Shown here piece after piece: positions 24,607 through 33,401 of a DNA stretch of 64,000 nucleotides; position 1 is the first letter of the stretch, and each line of letters starts with the position of its first letter. The stretch spans positions 62,001 to 126,000 of the forward strand of contig SFFW01000005.1 of assembly GCA_004556755.1 (NCBI GenBank), given 5' to 3'. A program made the position numbers and the translations under genes. Origin of the DNA: Clostridiales bacterium. GTDB lineage: Bacteria > Bacillota > Clostridia > Oscillospirales > Oscillospiraceae. The notes beneath the pieces were generated by a model. It saw only the letters and a list, made by a program, of their open reading frames with translations. It was not told the origin of the DNA and did not search any database.

Positions 24607-26412
24607 TTGAACGGTACCGTCAGAAAGGGCGGAAATATGAAGGTCATACGGCAGCTTTTAAAGGGCAGTATGAAGTATTTCGTGCTTTGCATCCTTGCGG
24701 GCGTGCTGTTTACGGTTTGCGAGCTTGTGATACCGCAGATACTCAGAGTCTCGGTCGACTCCGTCATCGGAGACAGCAAGCCGGATATTCCGACGTTTCT
24801 GCTGTCGGCGCTTGACTCCGTGGGCGGTATTGCCGCTGTGCGAGCGAATATGTGGAGCCTTGCGCTTCTGGTGCTGCTGTTCGGCGGACTGAGCGCAGTC
24901 TTTCGCTATGCGATGAATATGTATAACGCAAAGGCGGGCGAGACCCTCGTCAAGACCGGCAGAGACCTTCTGTACGGACATATACAGAGACTGCCGTGGA
25001 GCTGGCACTCCGAAAACCCCACGGGCGATATCATTCAGCGCTGCACCTCGGACATTGAGCGTATTAAGACCTTTTTCCAGGAGCAGTTCGTTGCGGTTTT
25101 CCGCATTGTGATACTCATTGTGCTGTCGCTTGTGTGCATGATCGCAATGAACTTCAAGCTTTCGCTCGTTGCGCTCATCATGTTCCCGATAATCATTCTA
25201 TACTCGTGGCTTTTCCACAACAGGATCCGTGACCGCTTCACCGACTGTGACGAAAACGAGGGCGTTCTGAGTACGATAGCGCAGGAGAACCTCACGGGCA
25301 TCCGTGTCGTTCGTGCCTTCGGTCAGGAGGACTTCGAGCGCCGCCGCTTCGATGCGCAGAACGAACACTACACGAGCCTGTGGATAAAGCTTTGCCGCAC
25401 TCTCGGTTCGTTTTGGGCGGTGGGTGACCTTACGAGCTGCCTTCAGGTCATGCTGACCGTCATATTCGGCAGCGTGCTTTGCGTTAAGGGCGAAATGAGC
25501 GCAGGCGAATTTATATCGTTTACGGTGTATAATTCCATGCTCATAAACCCGGTGCGCCGTCTCGGAAGAATGATCTCCGAGATGAGCAAGGCGGGCGTGT
25601 CCGTGTCCAGAATCGCAGACGTGCTTTTGGCGCCGACGGAAAAGGATGCGGAAAACGCCGAAGCCGCTCCCATGACGGGAGATATAGAGTTTAAAAACGT
25701 GTCCTTTGCATACAAGGACGGTGACGAGGTGCTGAAGGATCTGTCCTTCACCGTACCGGCAGGCAGCAGCTTCGGCGTTCTCGGCAGCACCGGCTCCGGC
25801 AAGAGCAGCATAATTTTGCTGCTGTGCAGGCTCTGCGACCCCGACTCAGGCAGCATATGCGTCGGCGGCAGCGACATTGCGCAGATGCCCGCAAAATGGG
25901 TGCGCTCGAACGTCGGCGTGGTGCTTCAGGAGCCGTTCCTGTTTTCAAGGAGCATCGAGGAGAACATCGGCATCTGCGGCGCCGACGATGCAGAGGTGCG
26001 CAGAGCGGCACGCACGGCGTGCATCGACTCGGACATCGAGAGCTTTGCAAACGGCTACGACACCATGGTCGGCGAGCGGGGCGTGACCCTGTCCGGCGGT
26101 CAGAGGCAGCGTGTTGCCATTGCCCGAATGCTCACGAGGAAAACGCCGATCATCGTGTTTGACGATTCGCTATCCGCTGTCGATACCGAGACGGACGAGC
26201 GCATACGCACGGCGCTCAACGCCGACCTCAAGGGCATTACGAACATTATCGTTTCACACAGGATAACTACCCTTTTGGGCTGCGACAGGGTGCTTGTACT
26301 TGAAAACGGTACGGCGTCCGACATCGGAACGCCGCAGGAGCTTCTGCAAAGGGACGGACTGTTCAGAAGGATATACGACATACAAATGGCGATAGAGGAG
26401 GAGAGCGTATGA
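24607..26412 (+). CDS. Heterodimeric ABC exporter, subunit with degenerate Walker B
   Basis: About 601 residues: an exporter-type membrane domain (six helices, residues ~20-320) and an ATPase domain with Walker A GSTGSGKSS, Q-loop VVLQEPFLF, signature LSGGQRQR, Walker B IIVFDDSLSAVD and H-loop SHR. Walker B has Asp where the catalytic Glu is expected, as in BmrC-like halves of heterodimeric exporters, so this half forms the non-hydrolysing site. The TTG start at 24607 has GAGGTGATC, an extended anti-Shine-Dalgarno match, upstream; ATG 24637 is an alternative. It overlaps the next gene by ATGA. Confidence 0.88.
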   Translation: MNGTVRKGGNMKVIRQLLKGSMKYFVLCILAGVLFTVCELVIPQILRVSVDSVIGDSKPDIPTFLLSALDSVGGIAAVRANMWSLALLVLLFGGLSAVFRYAMNMYNAKAGETLVKTGRDLLYGHIQRLPWSWHSENPTGDIIQRCTSDIERIKTFFQEQFVAVFRIVILIVLSLVCMIAMNFKLSLVALIMFPIIILYSWLFHNRIRDRFTDCDENEGVLSTIAQENLTGIRVVRAFGQEDFERRRFDAQNEHYTSLWIKLCRTLGSFWAVGDLTSCLQVMLTVIFGSVLCVKGEMSAGEFISFTVYNSMLINPVRRLGRMISEMSKAGVSVSRIADVLLAPTEKDAENAEAAPMTGDIEFKNVSFAYKDGDEVLKDLSFTVPAGSSFGVLGSTGSGKSSIILLLCRLCDPDSGSICVGGSDIAQMPAKWVRSNVGVVLQEPFLFSRSIEENIGICGADDAEVRRAARTACIDSDIESFANGYDTMVGERGVTLSGGQRQRVAIARMLTRKTPIIVFDDSLSAVDTETDERIRTALNADLKGITNIIVSHRITTLLGCDRVLVLENGTASDIGTPQELLQRDGLFRRIYDIQMAIEEESV

Positions 26413-28208
26413 AAAAGAAATTTTCATGGTTCGGCATCCCCGCTATCATGCCTTACATAAAACCATACAAAAAGTTAATCGTCACCATGGTGGTCGCCGG
26501 TGCGATAGGCAGCGGCATGGACGCAGTTATACCGCTGTTCCAGCAGTATGCGATAAACAACTTCGTCGCAAACTCAACGCTGTCGGGGCTTTGGATATTC
26601 GTTGCACTGTACGTTTTGGTCATGGCGGTGCAGGTGGTGACGAACTATATTTCGGCGTTCGGCGCCTGCAAAGCGGAAATGTACATCGGCAGGGACCTAA
26701 AGCGTGCAAGCTTCGATCACCTGCAAACGCTGTCGTTTTCGTACTTTAATCAGAACAGCGTCGGCTACATACACGCAAGGGTGATGTCCGATACCGACCG
26801 CATAGCGGGAACGCTGGCGTGGGGCATCATGGAGTCGGTGTGGTACGTTGCGTACCTTGTGCTTGCGATCGTGATGATGCTGGTACTCAACTGGAAGCTT
26901 GCACTGTGCGTCATTGCGGCGGTGCCGGCGGCGGTAGTCATGGGCAGCATTTTTCAGAAGAAAATGCTGAAATACCAGCGCAGGGTCAGAGAATCAAACT
27001 CGCATATAACCTCGGCGTTCAACGAGGGCATAAGCGGTGCAAAGACCATAAAAACACTGGTCATTGAGGACAAGACCGAGACGGAGTTTGACGGGCTTAC
27101 CGCCGAGATGAAGCGGCTGAGCTTAAAGCATATGCACTTCCGCAGCCTGTTCATGTCGGGTACTGCGTTTGTCTGCTCTATTGCACTTGCCGTCGTGCTG
27201 TGGCGGGGCGGCATTATCAGCGCCGAAGGCGTCATGCTCATCGGCACGCTGTCTGCGTTTATCAGCTATGCGCAGGGCATGATGGAGCCGATACAGTTTC
27301 TCGTTCAGGTCATCTCCTCGCTCATAAACGTTCAGGTCAACGTGGAGCGCTTCACGAGACTGATGGAAACGCAGCCGGACGTTGCGGACAGCCCCGAAGT
27401 CATAGAAAAGTACGGCGACGACTTTTCACCAAAGCGTGAAAACTGGGAGCCGCTGCACGGCGACGTGGAGTTCTGCGACGTGAGCTTCCGATACCCCGAC
27501 GGCGACGACTATGTGCTTGAGCATTTCAATTTGAAGATACCGCAGGGGACGAACGTTGCGATAGTCGGCGAGACGGGAGCGGGAAAATCGACGCTCGTGA
27601 ACCTCGTCTGCCGCTTCTTCGAGCCGACCTCCGGCAAAATACTCATAGACGGCGTTGACGCAAGGGAACGCAGTCAGCTCTGGCTGCACTCTAACATCGG
27701 CTACGTTCTGCAAACGCCGCACCTGTTTTCGGGTACAATACTTGAGAATCTGCGCTACGGCAACCGAAATGCGAGCATGGAGCAGATAGAGGCTGCGGTG
27801 AAGGCGGTCTCGGCGGATAAGATGATAAGCAGGCTGCCCGACGGCTACGACACCGTTTTGGGCGAGGGCGGAGGCGGTCTGTCCACGGGCGAAAAGCAGC
27901 TTCTGTCATTTGCAAGGGCGCTGCTTGCCGATCCGAGGATATTCGTGCTTGACGAGGCGACAAGCTCCGTCGATACCGTGACCGAGCAGCTTATCCAGAA
28001 CGCGATCGACAAGGTGATGAACGGCAGGACGAGCTTTGTCATTGCACACAGGCTCTCGACCATCCGCAAGGCGGACCTCATACTCGTCGTGAGCGACGGC
28101 AAGATAATCGAGCGAGGCACCCACGCAGAGCTTATGAGGCTGAACGGCGAGTACCGCAAGCTGTACACCATGCAATACCGTGAGGAACAATATAGGAGCT
28201 TGACTTAA
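26409..28208 (+). CDS. Heterodimeric ABC exporter, catalytic partner subunit
   Basis: 599 residues with the same layout. Walker A is GETGAGKSTL, Walker B FVLDEATSSVD with the catalytic Glu, H-loop AHR. The signature reads LSTGEKQLLS rather than LSGGQ. Paired with the previous gene this gives one competent and one degenerate ATP site, the asymmetric arrangement known from BmrCD and TM287/288. Substrates of such pairs range from drugs to lipids and peptides. It starts in a 4-bp overlap. Confidence 0.9.
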   Translation: MKKKFSWFGIPAIMPYIKPYKKLIVTMVVAGAIGSGMDAVIPLFQQYAINNFVANSTLSGLWIFVALYVLVMAVQVVTNYISAFGACKAEMYIGRDLKRASFDHLQTLSFSYFNQNSVGYIHARVMSDTDRIAGTLAWGIMESVWYVAYLVLAIVMMLVLNWKLALCVIAAVPAAVVMGSIFQKKMLKYQRRVRESNSHITSAFNEGISGAKTIKTLVIEDKTETEFDGLTAEMKRLSLKHMHFRSLFMSGTAFVCSIALAVVLWRGGIISAEGVMLIGTLSAFISYAQGMMEPIQFLVQVISSLINVQVNVERFTRLMETQPDVADSPEVIEKYGDDFSPKRENWEPLHGDVEFCDVSFRYPDGDDYVLEHFNLKIPQGTNVAIVGETGAGKSTLVNLVCRFFEPTSGKILIDGVDARERSQLWLHSNIGYVLQTPHLFSGTILENLRYGNRNASMEQIEAAVKAVSADKMISRLPDGYDTVLGEGGGGLSTGEKQLLSFARALLADPRIFVLDEATSSVDTVTEQLIQNAIDKVMNGRTSFVIAHRLSTIRKADLILVVSDGKIIERGTHAELMRLNGEYRKLYTMQYREEQYRSLT

Positions 28209-28240
28209 GCGACGCAGGCTTCGTCTTGCTTAATCGCAAA
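28205..28240. repeat. Probable fragment of the MITE-like element
   Basis: AGCGACGCAGGCTTCGTCTTGCTTAATCGCAA resembles the reverse complement of 8164-8198 in copy 1 (about four in five positions). It abuts the ABC gene stop. The terminal repeat is missing, so this is a tentative relic. Confidence 0.35.
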
Positions 28241-28343
28241 GCCTTGCCTGCAACGCACAGTAAAAACTGCGGCAACATGTGCTTGAATAAAACAGGCAAT
28301 GATTGTATAATCAAAAGTAACACTAACGAAGGAGACGGATAAG

Positions 28344-31300
28344 ATGAAAAAACGCATTCTTAGCCTCGTGCTGACGCTTGTGCTGATCCTCAGCCTTGTG
28401 CCTGCTCCGGCAATTGCGGTATATGACACCGCTGCCGTCGGCGACTGCACGATCACCTCTCAGCCGAAGGATGTCACTGTAAACCCCGGTCAGACGGCGA
28501 CCTTCACCATAGCGGCGACGAATCCGGACAGTACGAATCTCAAGTACCTTTGGTTCGATGCCGACAAGGTGAATCTTGCCGATCTTGACTACAAGGAACT
28601 GAGAGCTGCGATCGACAAGATCAAGGCGGCAAAGCTCGGCGAGGGCAAGACGCTGAGACTCACAAACGTGACCGAGGAGTCCGACGGACTGCGTGTGCGC
28701 TGTGCGGTGTACTATGAGAAAACCTTAGCTTTTCCCAAGGATCTGACCTTCAGCAGCGTTGCGGTGCTGCACGTCAACGCAAAGGCGTGCGACGAGCATA
28801 CGCTCAGCTTCGTCCCCGCAACCGAGGCGACCTGTGCAACTGAGGGCAACCTTCCGTACTACCACTGCTCCGTCTGCGGAAGATGCTACATCGACGAGGA
28901 AGCAAAGTACGAGACCACGGTTGCGGAATGCACTATTGCGGTGCTCAACACCCACGCCGAGGTCGTTCACGTCGATGCGTCGGTGCCTACCTGTGCCGAG
29001 GTGGGACTTAAAGAGCATTACACCTGTCTTATCTGCGGCAAGCTGTTTTCGGATGCCGAGGGCAAGACCGAGATATCTGCCGACTCCATAGAGCTTGCAA
29101 AAGACCCCGCAAACCACACGAACCTTGCGGAGGTCACGGCAAAGAGCGCTACCTGCTGCGAAAAGGGCAATGTTCACCACTGGTACTGCGACGGCTGCGA
29201 CAAGTATTACTCCGACGCCGAGGGCAAGACCGAGATGAAGCGCTCGGAGACCGAACTCGACAAGGACCCCGCAAACCACACGAATCTTATCGAGCATAAG
29301 GCGAAGGCCGCAAGCTGCACCGCTCCCGGCAATATCCGCTACTGGTACTGCGCCGGCTGCGAAAACTACTATTCCGACGCTGCCGGCAAGAACGAAATAA
29401 AGAAGAGCGACACCGTACTGGACCAGCTCAAGCACGACTATCACTGGATCGCCATAAGCGAGGACGGCGTTGAGTACCACGCCCGCAAATGCTCCATGTG
29501 CGGCGGTCTTACCGACACGGGCAGCCACACAGGCGGCACCGCCTACTGCTCCGGCAAGGCGGTCTGTGAGACCTGCAACTTTGAGTACGGCGAAACGGAT
29601 GCAAATACTCATATCAATACCGAGCTTCGCAAGTTCGTCGCTCCCACTCCCGACTCCGAGGGATACTCCGGCGATCTTTACTGCCTTGACTGCGGCGTGC
29701 TGGTGCAGCAGGGTCATGTGACCGACAGGAGCTGCGCTCATGTGCTGAGCAAGGTCGAAGCAAAGGAAGCTACCTGCCAGGAGGAGGGCAACATCGAATA
29801 CTGGCGCTGCGAACGCTGCAACGTCCGCTTCTCCGACGAAAACGGTGAAAACGAGATAAGTGCAGACGATACCGTTATCGCAAAGGCAAGCCACAGCTAC
29901 GTTTGGAAGATCACGGCGCTTACCCATCAGCGTGTCTGCAAGTGGTGCGAGGCGGCACAGCCGCTCTTTGAAACGCCCAAGGCACACACGATGTCGGGCG
30001 CAGAGCCTACCTGCCACAGCGGTGACTACTGTCTCGTCTGCGGCTATGACGACGGGCAGAGGGACCCCTCAAAGCACGACGGCGGCACCGAGGTTAGGGG
30101 AGCGTATGAACCCCAAGACGACAAGCCCGGCTACACAGGCGACACCTACTGCCTCGGCTGCGGCGAGATAACCCAGCACGGCAGACAGTATTATACCGCC
30201 TGTCCCGGAGGCTGTGCATCGACACTGTATTACGTCGCCGGAACTCCCCGTACCTGCTACGAGGACGGCGTTAAGGAGCATTTCGTCTGCACCGTCTGCG
30301 GCAATATGTACCTTGACGCAAATGCGACCGTCCCGACCGACGAGGCGGGCGTAGTCGATAAATGCACGGGTCATGAGCTGCACCCCGGCAAGGAGGCCAT
30401 AAGCGCAAAGTCCCTTAAGGACCTCATCAAAGCTTCCGGCTTTACCGACCTCACCATGGAGCAGGTTCTCGAGATAATAAAGAATGCGACCTCCGGCGGC
30501 GGTATAACCGGCCCCATCACCGTTGAGGACTTCCTCAAGAACATCCATATGAAGGACATCGACCACTGCCACGACGACGAGTACCACTGGCTGGGCTGTC
30601 AGCTCTGCGGCAAGACCCTTGCTGACCTTCGTCCCGAGTTTGAGGAAAACGGCATATTCATCAGCGACGCATGGTACGAGATCGGCGCCAAGGAAGCGCA
30701 CAGCGGCGGCGTCGCAAGCTGCAAGGAAAAGGCAATATGCACCGAGTGCGGCGACCATTACGGCGCTCTGAGAGATCACAGATACGACGTCATCGTCACT
30801 CCCGCAAGCTGCACCGAGGGTGGCTACACCACCCACGTCTGCAACATCTGCAATGAAAAGTACATAAGCGACGAGACCCCCGCAAAGGGTCATAGCATCG
30901 TCAAGGGCAAATGCACCGGCTGCGGTCAGTATTTCCAAAACCCCTTCTATGACGTCAACAACAAGGACAGCTTCTACACCGCCGTCATGTGGGCGTACAC
31001 CTTTGAGCCTCAGATAACCTCCGGTGTTACGGACAATTACTTCAAGCCCTACGACTCCTGCACGAGAGGCCAGGTCGTGACCTTCCTGTGGCGTGCCGCG
31101 GGACGTCCCGAACCCAAGAATACGACGAACGCATTCTCCGACGTGTCCTCGACCGGACGCTGCGCACCTTACTACACCGCAATTCTTTGGGCGGCCGAGC
31201 AGGGCATCACCACGGGCTACGCCGACGGCACATTCCAGCCGCACAAGACCGTGAGCCGTGCGGAGTTTGTGACCTTCCTTTGGCGCTACTTCGGAAAGCC

Positions 31301-31499
31301 TGCCGCCTCGACGGGGGCAAACCCCTTCGTTGACGTGAGCGACAGCAGCGTGTTCTGCCCGGCAATACTCTGGGCATACGGCTGCGGCATCACCACGGGC
31401 TATGATGAGACCCACTTCAGACCGAATCAGGTGTGTAACCGCTGGCAGGTGGTCATGTTCCTGTACAGGGCGATCGGCGAAAGCAAGGCATACGCATAA
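28344..31499 (+). CDS. Large S-layer (SLH) protein with CxxC repeat domain
   Basis: 1051 residues. Signal peptide at 1-26 (RILSLVLTLVLILSLVPAPAIA); an Ig-like segment (~32-135); then about eight to ten Cys-rich units spanning ~145-880, each of the form C-x3-G-x4-[YFW]-x-C-x2-C-x3-[YF]-x-D (for example CAEVGLKEHYTCLICGKLF); then three SLH domains (~880-1051) that bind secondary wall polymers. The paired CxxC motifs look like small metal-binding or redox-active beta modules. Adjacent units near 29.1-29.3 kb are also similar at DNA level, so the array grew recently. RBS GAAGGAG. Confidence 0.85.
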   Translation: MKKRILSLVLTLVLILSLVPAPAIAVYDTAAVGDCTITSQPKDVTVNPGQTATFTIAATNPDSTNLKYLWFDADKVNLADLDYKELRAAIDKIKAAKLGEGKTLRLTNVTEESDGLRVRCAVYYEKTLAFPKDLTFSSVAVLHVNAKACDEHTLSFVPATEATCATEGNLPYYHCSVCGRCYIDEEAKYETTVAECTIAVLNTHAEVVHVDASVPTCAEVGLKEHYTCLICGKLFSDAEGKTEISADSIELAKDPANHTNLAEVTAKSATCCEKGNVHHWYCDGCDKYYSDAEGKTEMKRSETELDKDPANHTNLIEHKAKAASCTAPGNIRYWYCAGCENYYSDAAGKNEIKKSDTVLDQLKHDYHWIAISEDGVEYHARKCSMCGGLTDTGSHTGGTAYCSGKAVCETCNFEYGETDANTHINTELRKFVAPTPDSEGYSGDLYCLDCGVLVQQGHVTDRSCAHVLSKVEAKEATCQEEGNIEYWRCERCNVRFSDENGENEISADDTVIAKASHSYVWKITALTHQRVCKWCEAAQPLFETPKAHTMSGAEPTCHSGDYCLVCGYDDGQRDPSKHDGGTEVRGAYEPQDDKPGYTGDTYCLGCGEITQHGRQYYTACPGGCASTLYYVAGTPRTCYEDGVKEHFVCTVCGNMYLDANATVPTDEAGVVDKCTGHELHPGKEAISAKSLKDLIKASGFTDLTMEQVLEIIKNATSGGGITGPITVEDFLKNIHMKDIDHCHDDEYHWLGCQLCGKTLADLRPEFEENGIFISDAWYEIGAKEAHSGGVASCKEKAICTECGDHYGALRDHRYDVIVTPASCTEGGYTTHVCNICNEKYISDETPAKGHSIVKGKCTGCGQYFQNPFYDVNNKDSFYTAVMWAYTFEPQITSGVTDNYFKPYDSCTRGQVVTFLWRAAGRPEPKNTTNAFSDVSSTGRCAPYYTAILWAAEQGITTGYADGTFQPHKTVSRAEFVTFLWRYFGKPAASTGANPFVDVSDSSVFCPAILWAYGCGITTGYDETHFRPNQVCNRWQVVMFLYRAIGESKAYA

Positions 31500-31526
31500 A
31501 ATAAATCAGAGCAAGGAGTATTACAT

Positions 31527-31985
31527 ATGAGAAACGATTCCATAAACCTTTCCAAGAACGAAATGATAATGGTCATGCATGACCAGGAGCAGGAGATCGA
31601 AAAGCTCAAGGCTCAGGTGAGCGAGCTTCAGGCAAAGCTTGATAACTACGAGATAAAGATCTCTAACGTCGGAAGTCTTGCCGAGGCATCGGCGCAGATA
31701 AACGACCTGTTTGTTGCGGCTCAGGCGACGGTTGACACCTATATCGAGAACGTGAAAAAGCAGGAAGCACGCTCCGAGGAGGCACTTGCGGAGGTCGAGC
31801 GCCAGTCCAACGAGATCATTGCCGAGGCGGAAGCCGTTGCACAGAAGCGCCTTGAGGCGGCGGATGCCGAGATCGAGGAGAAGTGGGCTGTCATCGAGAG
31901 CAGACTGCTCGTCATGTACGATTCTCACAAGGGTCTTAAGGAGCTTGTTGAGTCCGGCATATTCACGATCCCCGGTGCTAAATAA
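31527..31985 (+). CDS. Coiled-coil protein, DivIVA-like
   Basis: 152 residues, almost entirely helical. Heptads run from residue ~18 to 45 (EQEIEKLKAQVSELQAKLDNYE) and ~75 to 125, separated by a short hinge, with a C-terminal VIESRLLVMYDSHKGLKELV. There is no signal or membrane helix. The pattern resembles DivIVA/GpsB-type or cell-division coiled coils, but the N-terminal DivIVA lipid-binding motif is not clear. It starts 27 bp after the SLH gene with AAGGAG and is followed by a terminator. Confidence 0.65.
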   Translation: MRNDSINLSKNEMIMVMHDQEQEIEKLKAQVSELQAKLDNYEIKISNVGSLAEASAQINDLFVAAQATVDTYIENVKKQEARSEEALAEVERQSNEIIAEAEAVAQKRLEAADAEIEEKWAVIESRLLVMYDSHKGLKELVESGIFTIPGAK

Positions 31986-32001
31986 GAATAGTCACGCATA
32001 G

Positions 32002-32039
32002 TATATACCCGACATCTTCGGATGTCGGGTATATTTTTT
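32002..32039 (+). terminator. Terminator
   Basis: TATACCCGACATC-TTCG-GATGTCGGGTATATTTTTT is a perfect stem with a stable UUCG tetraloop. Confidence 0.92.
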
Positions 32040-32122
32040 GCACAAAAAGCAAGACGGATGTTGTGAATTTACACAAAAATCTTTAAAATAACTGAACGAA
32101 ATGTAGAAAATGTATAAATCAA

Positions 32123-32151
32123 TTGACTTATCATGTAAATAAAGATAAAAT
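32123..32151 (+). promoter_or_regulatory. Promoter of dehydratase-like module 1
   Basis: TTGACT (32123-32128), 17-bp spacer, TAAAAT (32146-32151). The same -35 and -10 words occur before module 2. TGTAAA/TTTACA half-sites surround both promoters and could bind a shared regulator such as the TetR protein downstream. Confidence 0.7.
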
Positions 32152-32204
32152 ATTAACAAGCATTATTGTAGGGGAATGCAAAAAATATGAATGGGGGAAT
32201 AACT

Positions 32205-33401
32205 ATGAGAGACCTGAAGTATCTGACTTACTTTGAAAACCTCCTGCAGGAAGCTAATAATGAGTTGATAGATCAGGCCAAGAAGGACGGTAAGATCTGC
32301 GTCGCATATGTCTGCGAGAATACGCCGGAGCCGCTGATGAATCTCGGCAACGCATTCGGCGTGCGCCTGTTCGCACCGAACACCGGCTCGATGGACGTTG
32401 CGACCTACTACATGACAAGCCTCCTGTGCGAGACGACGAGGGCATTGCTTGAGCGTGCCATCGAAGGCGGATACAATTTTGCCGACTGCGTTATCGCCCC
32501 CGACGGCTGCACCATGATGAACCGCTGCGTCGAGAATATGGAGCTGCTCAGAACCATGGGCGAGGGGAACGACAGCTTCTTCCACGAGTACATGGAGATC
32601 CCGCTCAAGGCGGACGAAAACGGCGTGAACCTCCTTGTGTTGCAGTGCAAGAACCACATTCTCAAGCCTCTGCACGAGAAGTACGGCATTGACATTTCCG
32701 ATGCCTCTATAAGAAAGGCGGTCGAGGAGCATAACGAGGTCTGCCGCATAATCCGTGAGATAGGTGATATGCGCAAGGAGAGAAAGCCGAGAATAACCGG
32801 CTACGAATTCCATGTGCTGACGCTTGCTACATACGTTGCACCAAAGTACCTGCTCATAGATAAGCTCAGAGAGACCCTCGAAGAGCTTAAAACGAGAAAG
32901 CCGGACGATACGGAATACCGTGCGAGAGTCGCCGTCGTCGGCTCCGAGGTGGACGATATCGGCTTTATAAAGGTCATCGAGGACACGGGAGCATACGTTT
33001 GTGCCGACCGCTTCTGCTTCGGCTCGCTCCCCGGCAGAGACGTTATCGAGCTTAACGACGAGGAGGATGCACTCACTCAGCTTTGCCGCAGCTACGTTTA
33101 CCGTGGTCAGTGTCCCAGAGTTATGAACATGGAAAAGGTCTACGGCCGCAAGGCATATGTAAACGACATTGCCAAGGAATACGGCGCAGACGGCATCATA
33201 TACGAGCAGATCAAGTTCTGCGACCCGTGGGCATACGAAAAGACCGTCGGCTCCGTCATGCTGCGTGACGACTACGGCTACCCCGTGCTGTCTGTTGACA
33301 GACCGTACAATATCAGTTCCTCCGTCGGACAGATGCGTACCCGTGTACAGGCGTTTGTCGAGAGCATTGAGATCAAGAGGCTTCAGGGAGGTGCAAAATA
33401 A
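32205..33401 (+). CDS. 2-hydroxyacyl-CoA dehydratase-like subunit (HgdB/BcrC type), module 1
   Basis: 398 residues. It has the two-Rossmann-like-domain layout of the BcrC/BadD/HgdB family. Three Cys are conserved with the paralogue at 35388 and are likely [4Fe-4S] ligands: TSLLCETT (~66), APDGCTMMNR (~99) and IKFCDPWAYE (~340). Also conserved are CADRFCFGSLPG and VGSEVDD. Known relatives use ketyl-radical chemistry to dehydrate 2-hydroxyacyl-CoAs or reduce aromatic-CoA, after activation by an HgdC/FldI-type ATPase; no activator gene is in this window. ATG 32205 follows GGGGGA. It overlaps the next gene by 1 bp (TAATG). Confidence 0.8.
   Translation: MRDLKYLTYFENLLQEANNELIDQAKKDGKICVAYVCENTPEPLMNLGNAFGVRLFAPNTGSMDVATYYMTSLLCETTRALLERAIEGGYNFADCVIAPDGCTMMNRCVENMELLRTMGEGNDSFFHEYMEIPLKADENGVNLLVLQCKNHILKPLHEKYGIDISDASIRKAVEEHNEVCRIIREIGDMRKERKPRITGYEFHVLTLATYVAPKYLLIDKLRETLEELKTRKPDDTEYRARVAVVGSEVDDIGFIKVIEDTGAYVCADRFCFGSLPGRDVIELNDEEDALTQLCRSYVYRGQCPRVMNMEKVYGRKAYVNDIAKEYGADGIIYEQIKFCDPWAYEKTVGSVMLRDDYGYPVLSVDRPYNISSSVGQMRTRVQAFVESIEIKRLQGGAK

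Noticed and set aside
29060..29330. Near-repeats in the SLH gene as a CRISPR array
   Set aside because: The repeats are in frame, encode the CxxC module and differ in length and sequence; there are no unique spacers or cas genes.
28725..30017. 430-codon open frame antisense to the large SLH protein
   Set aside because: It mirrors the Cys-rich repeat gene, is low-complexity, lacks a ribosome-binding site and has no recognisable domain; the sense gene has a signal peptide and SLH domains.
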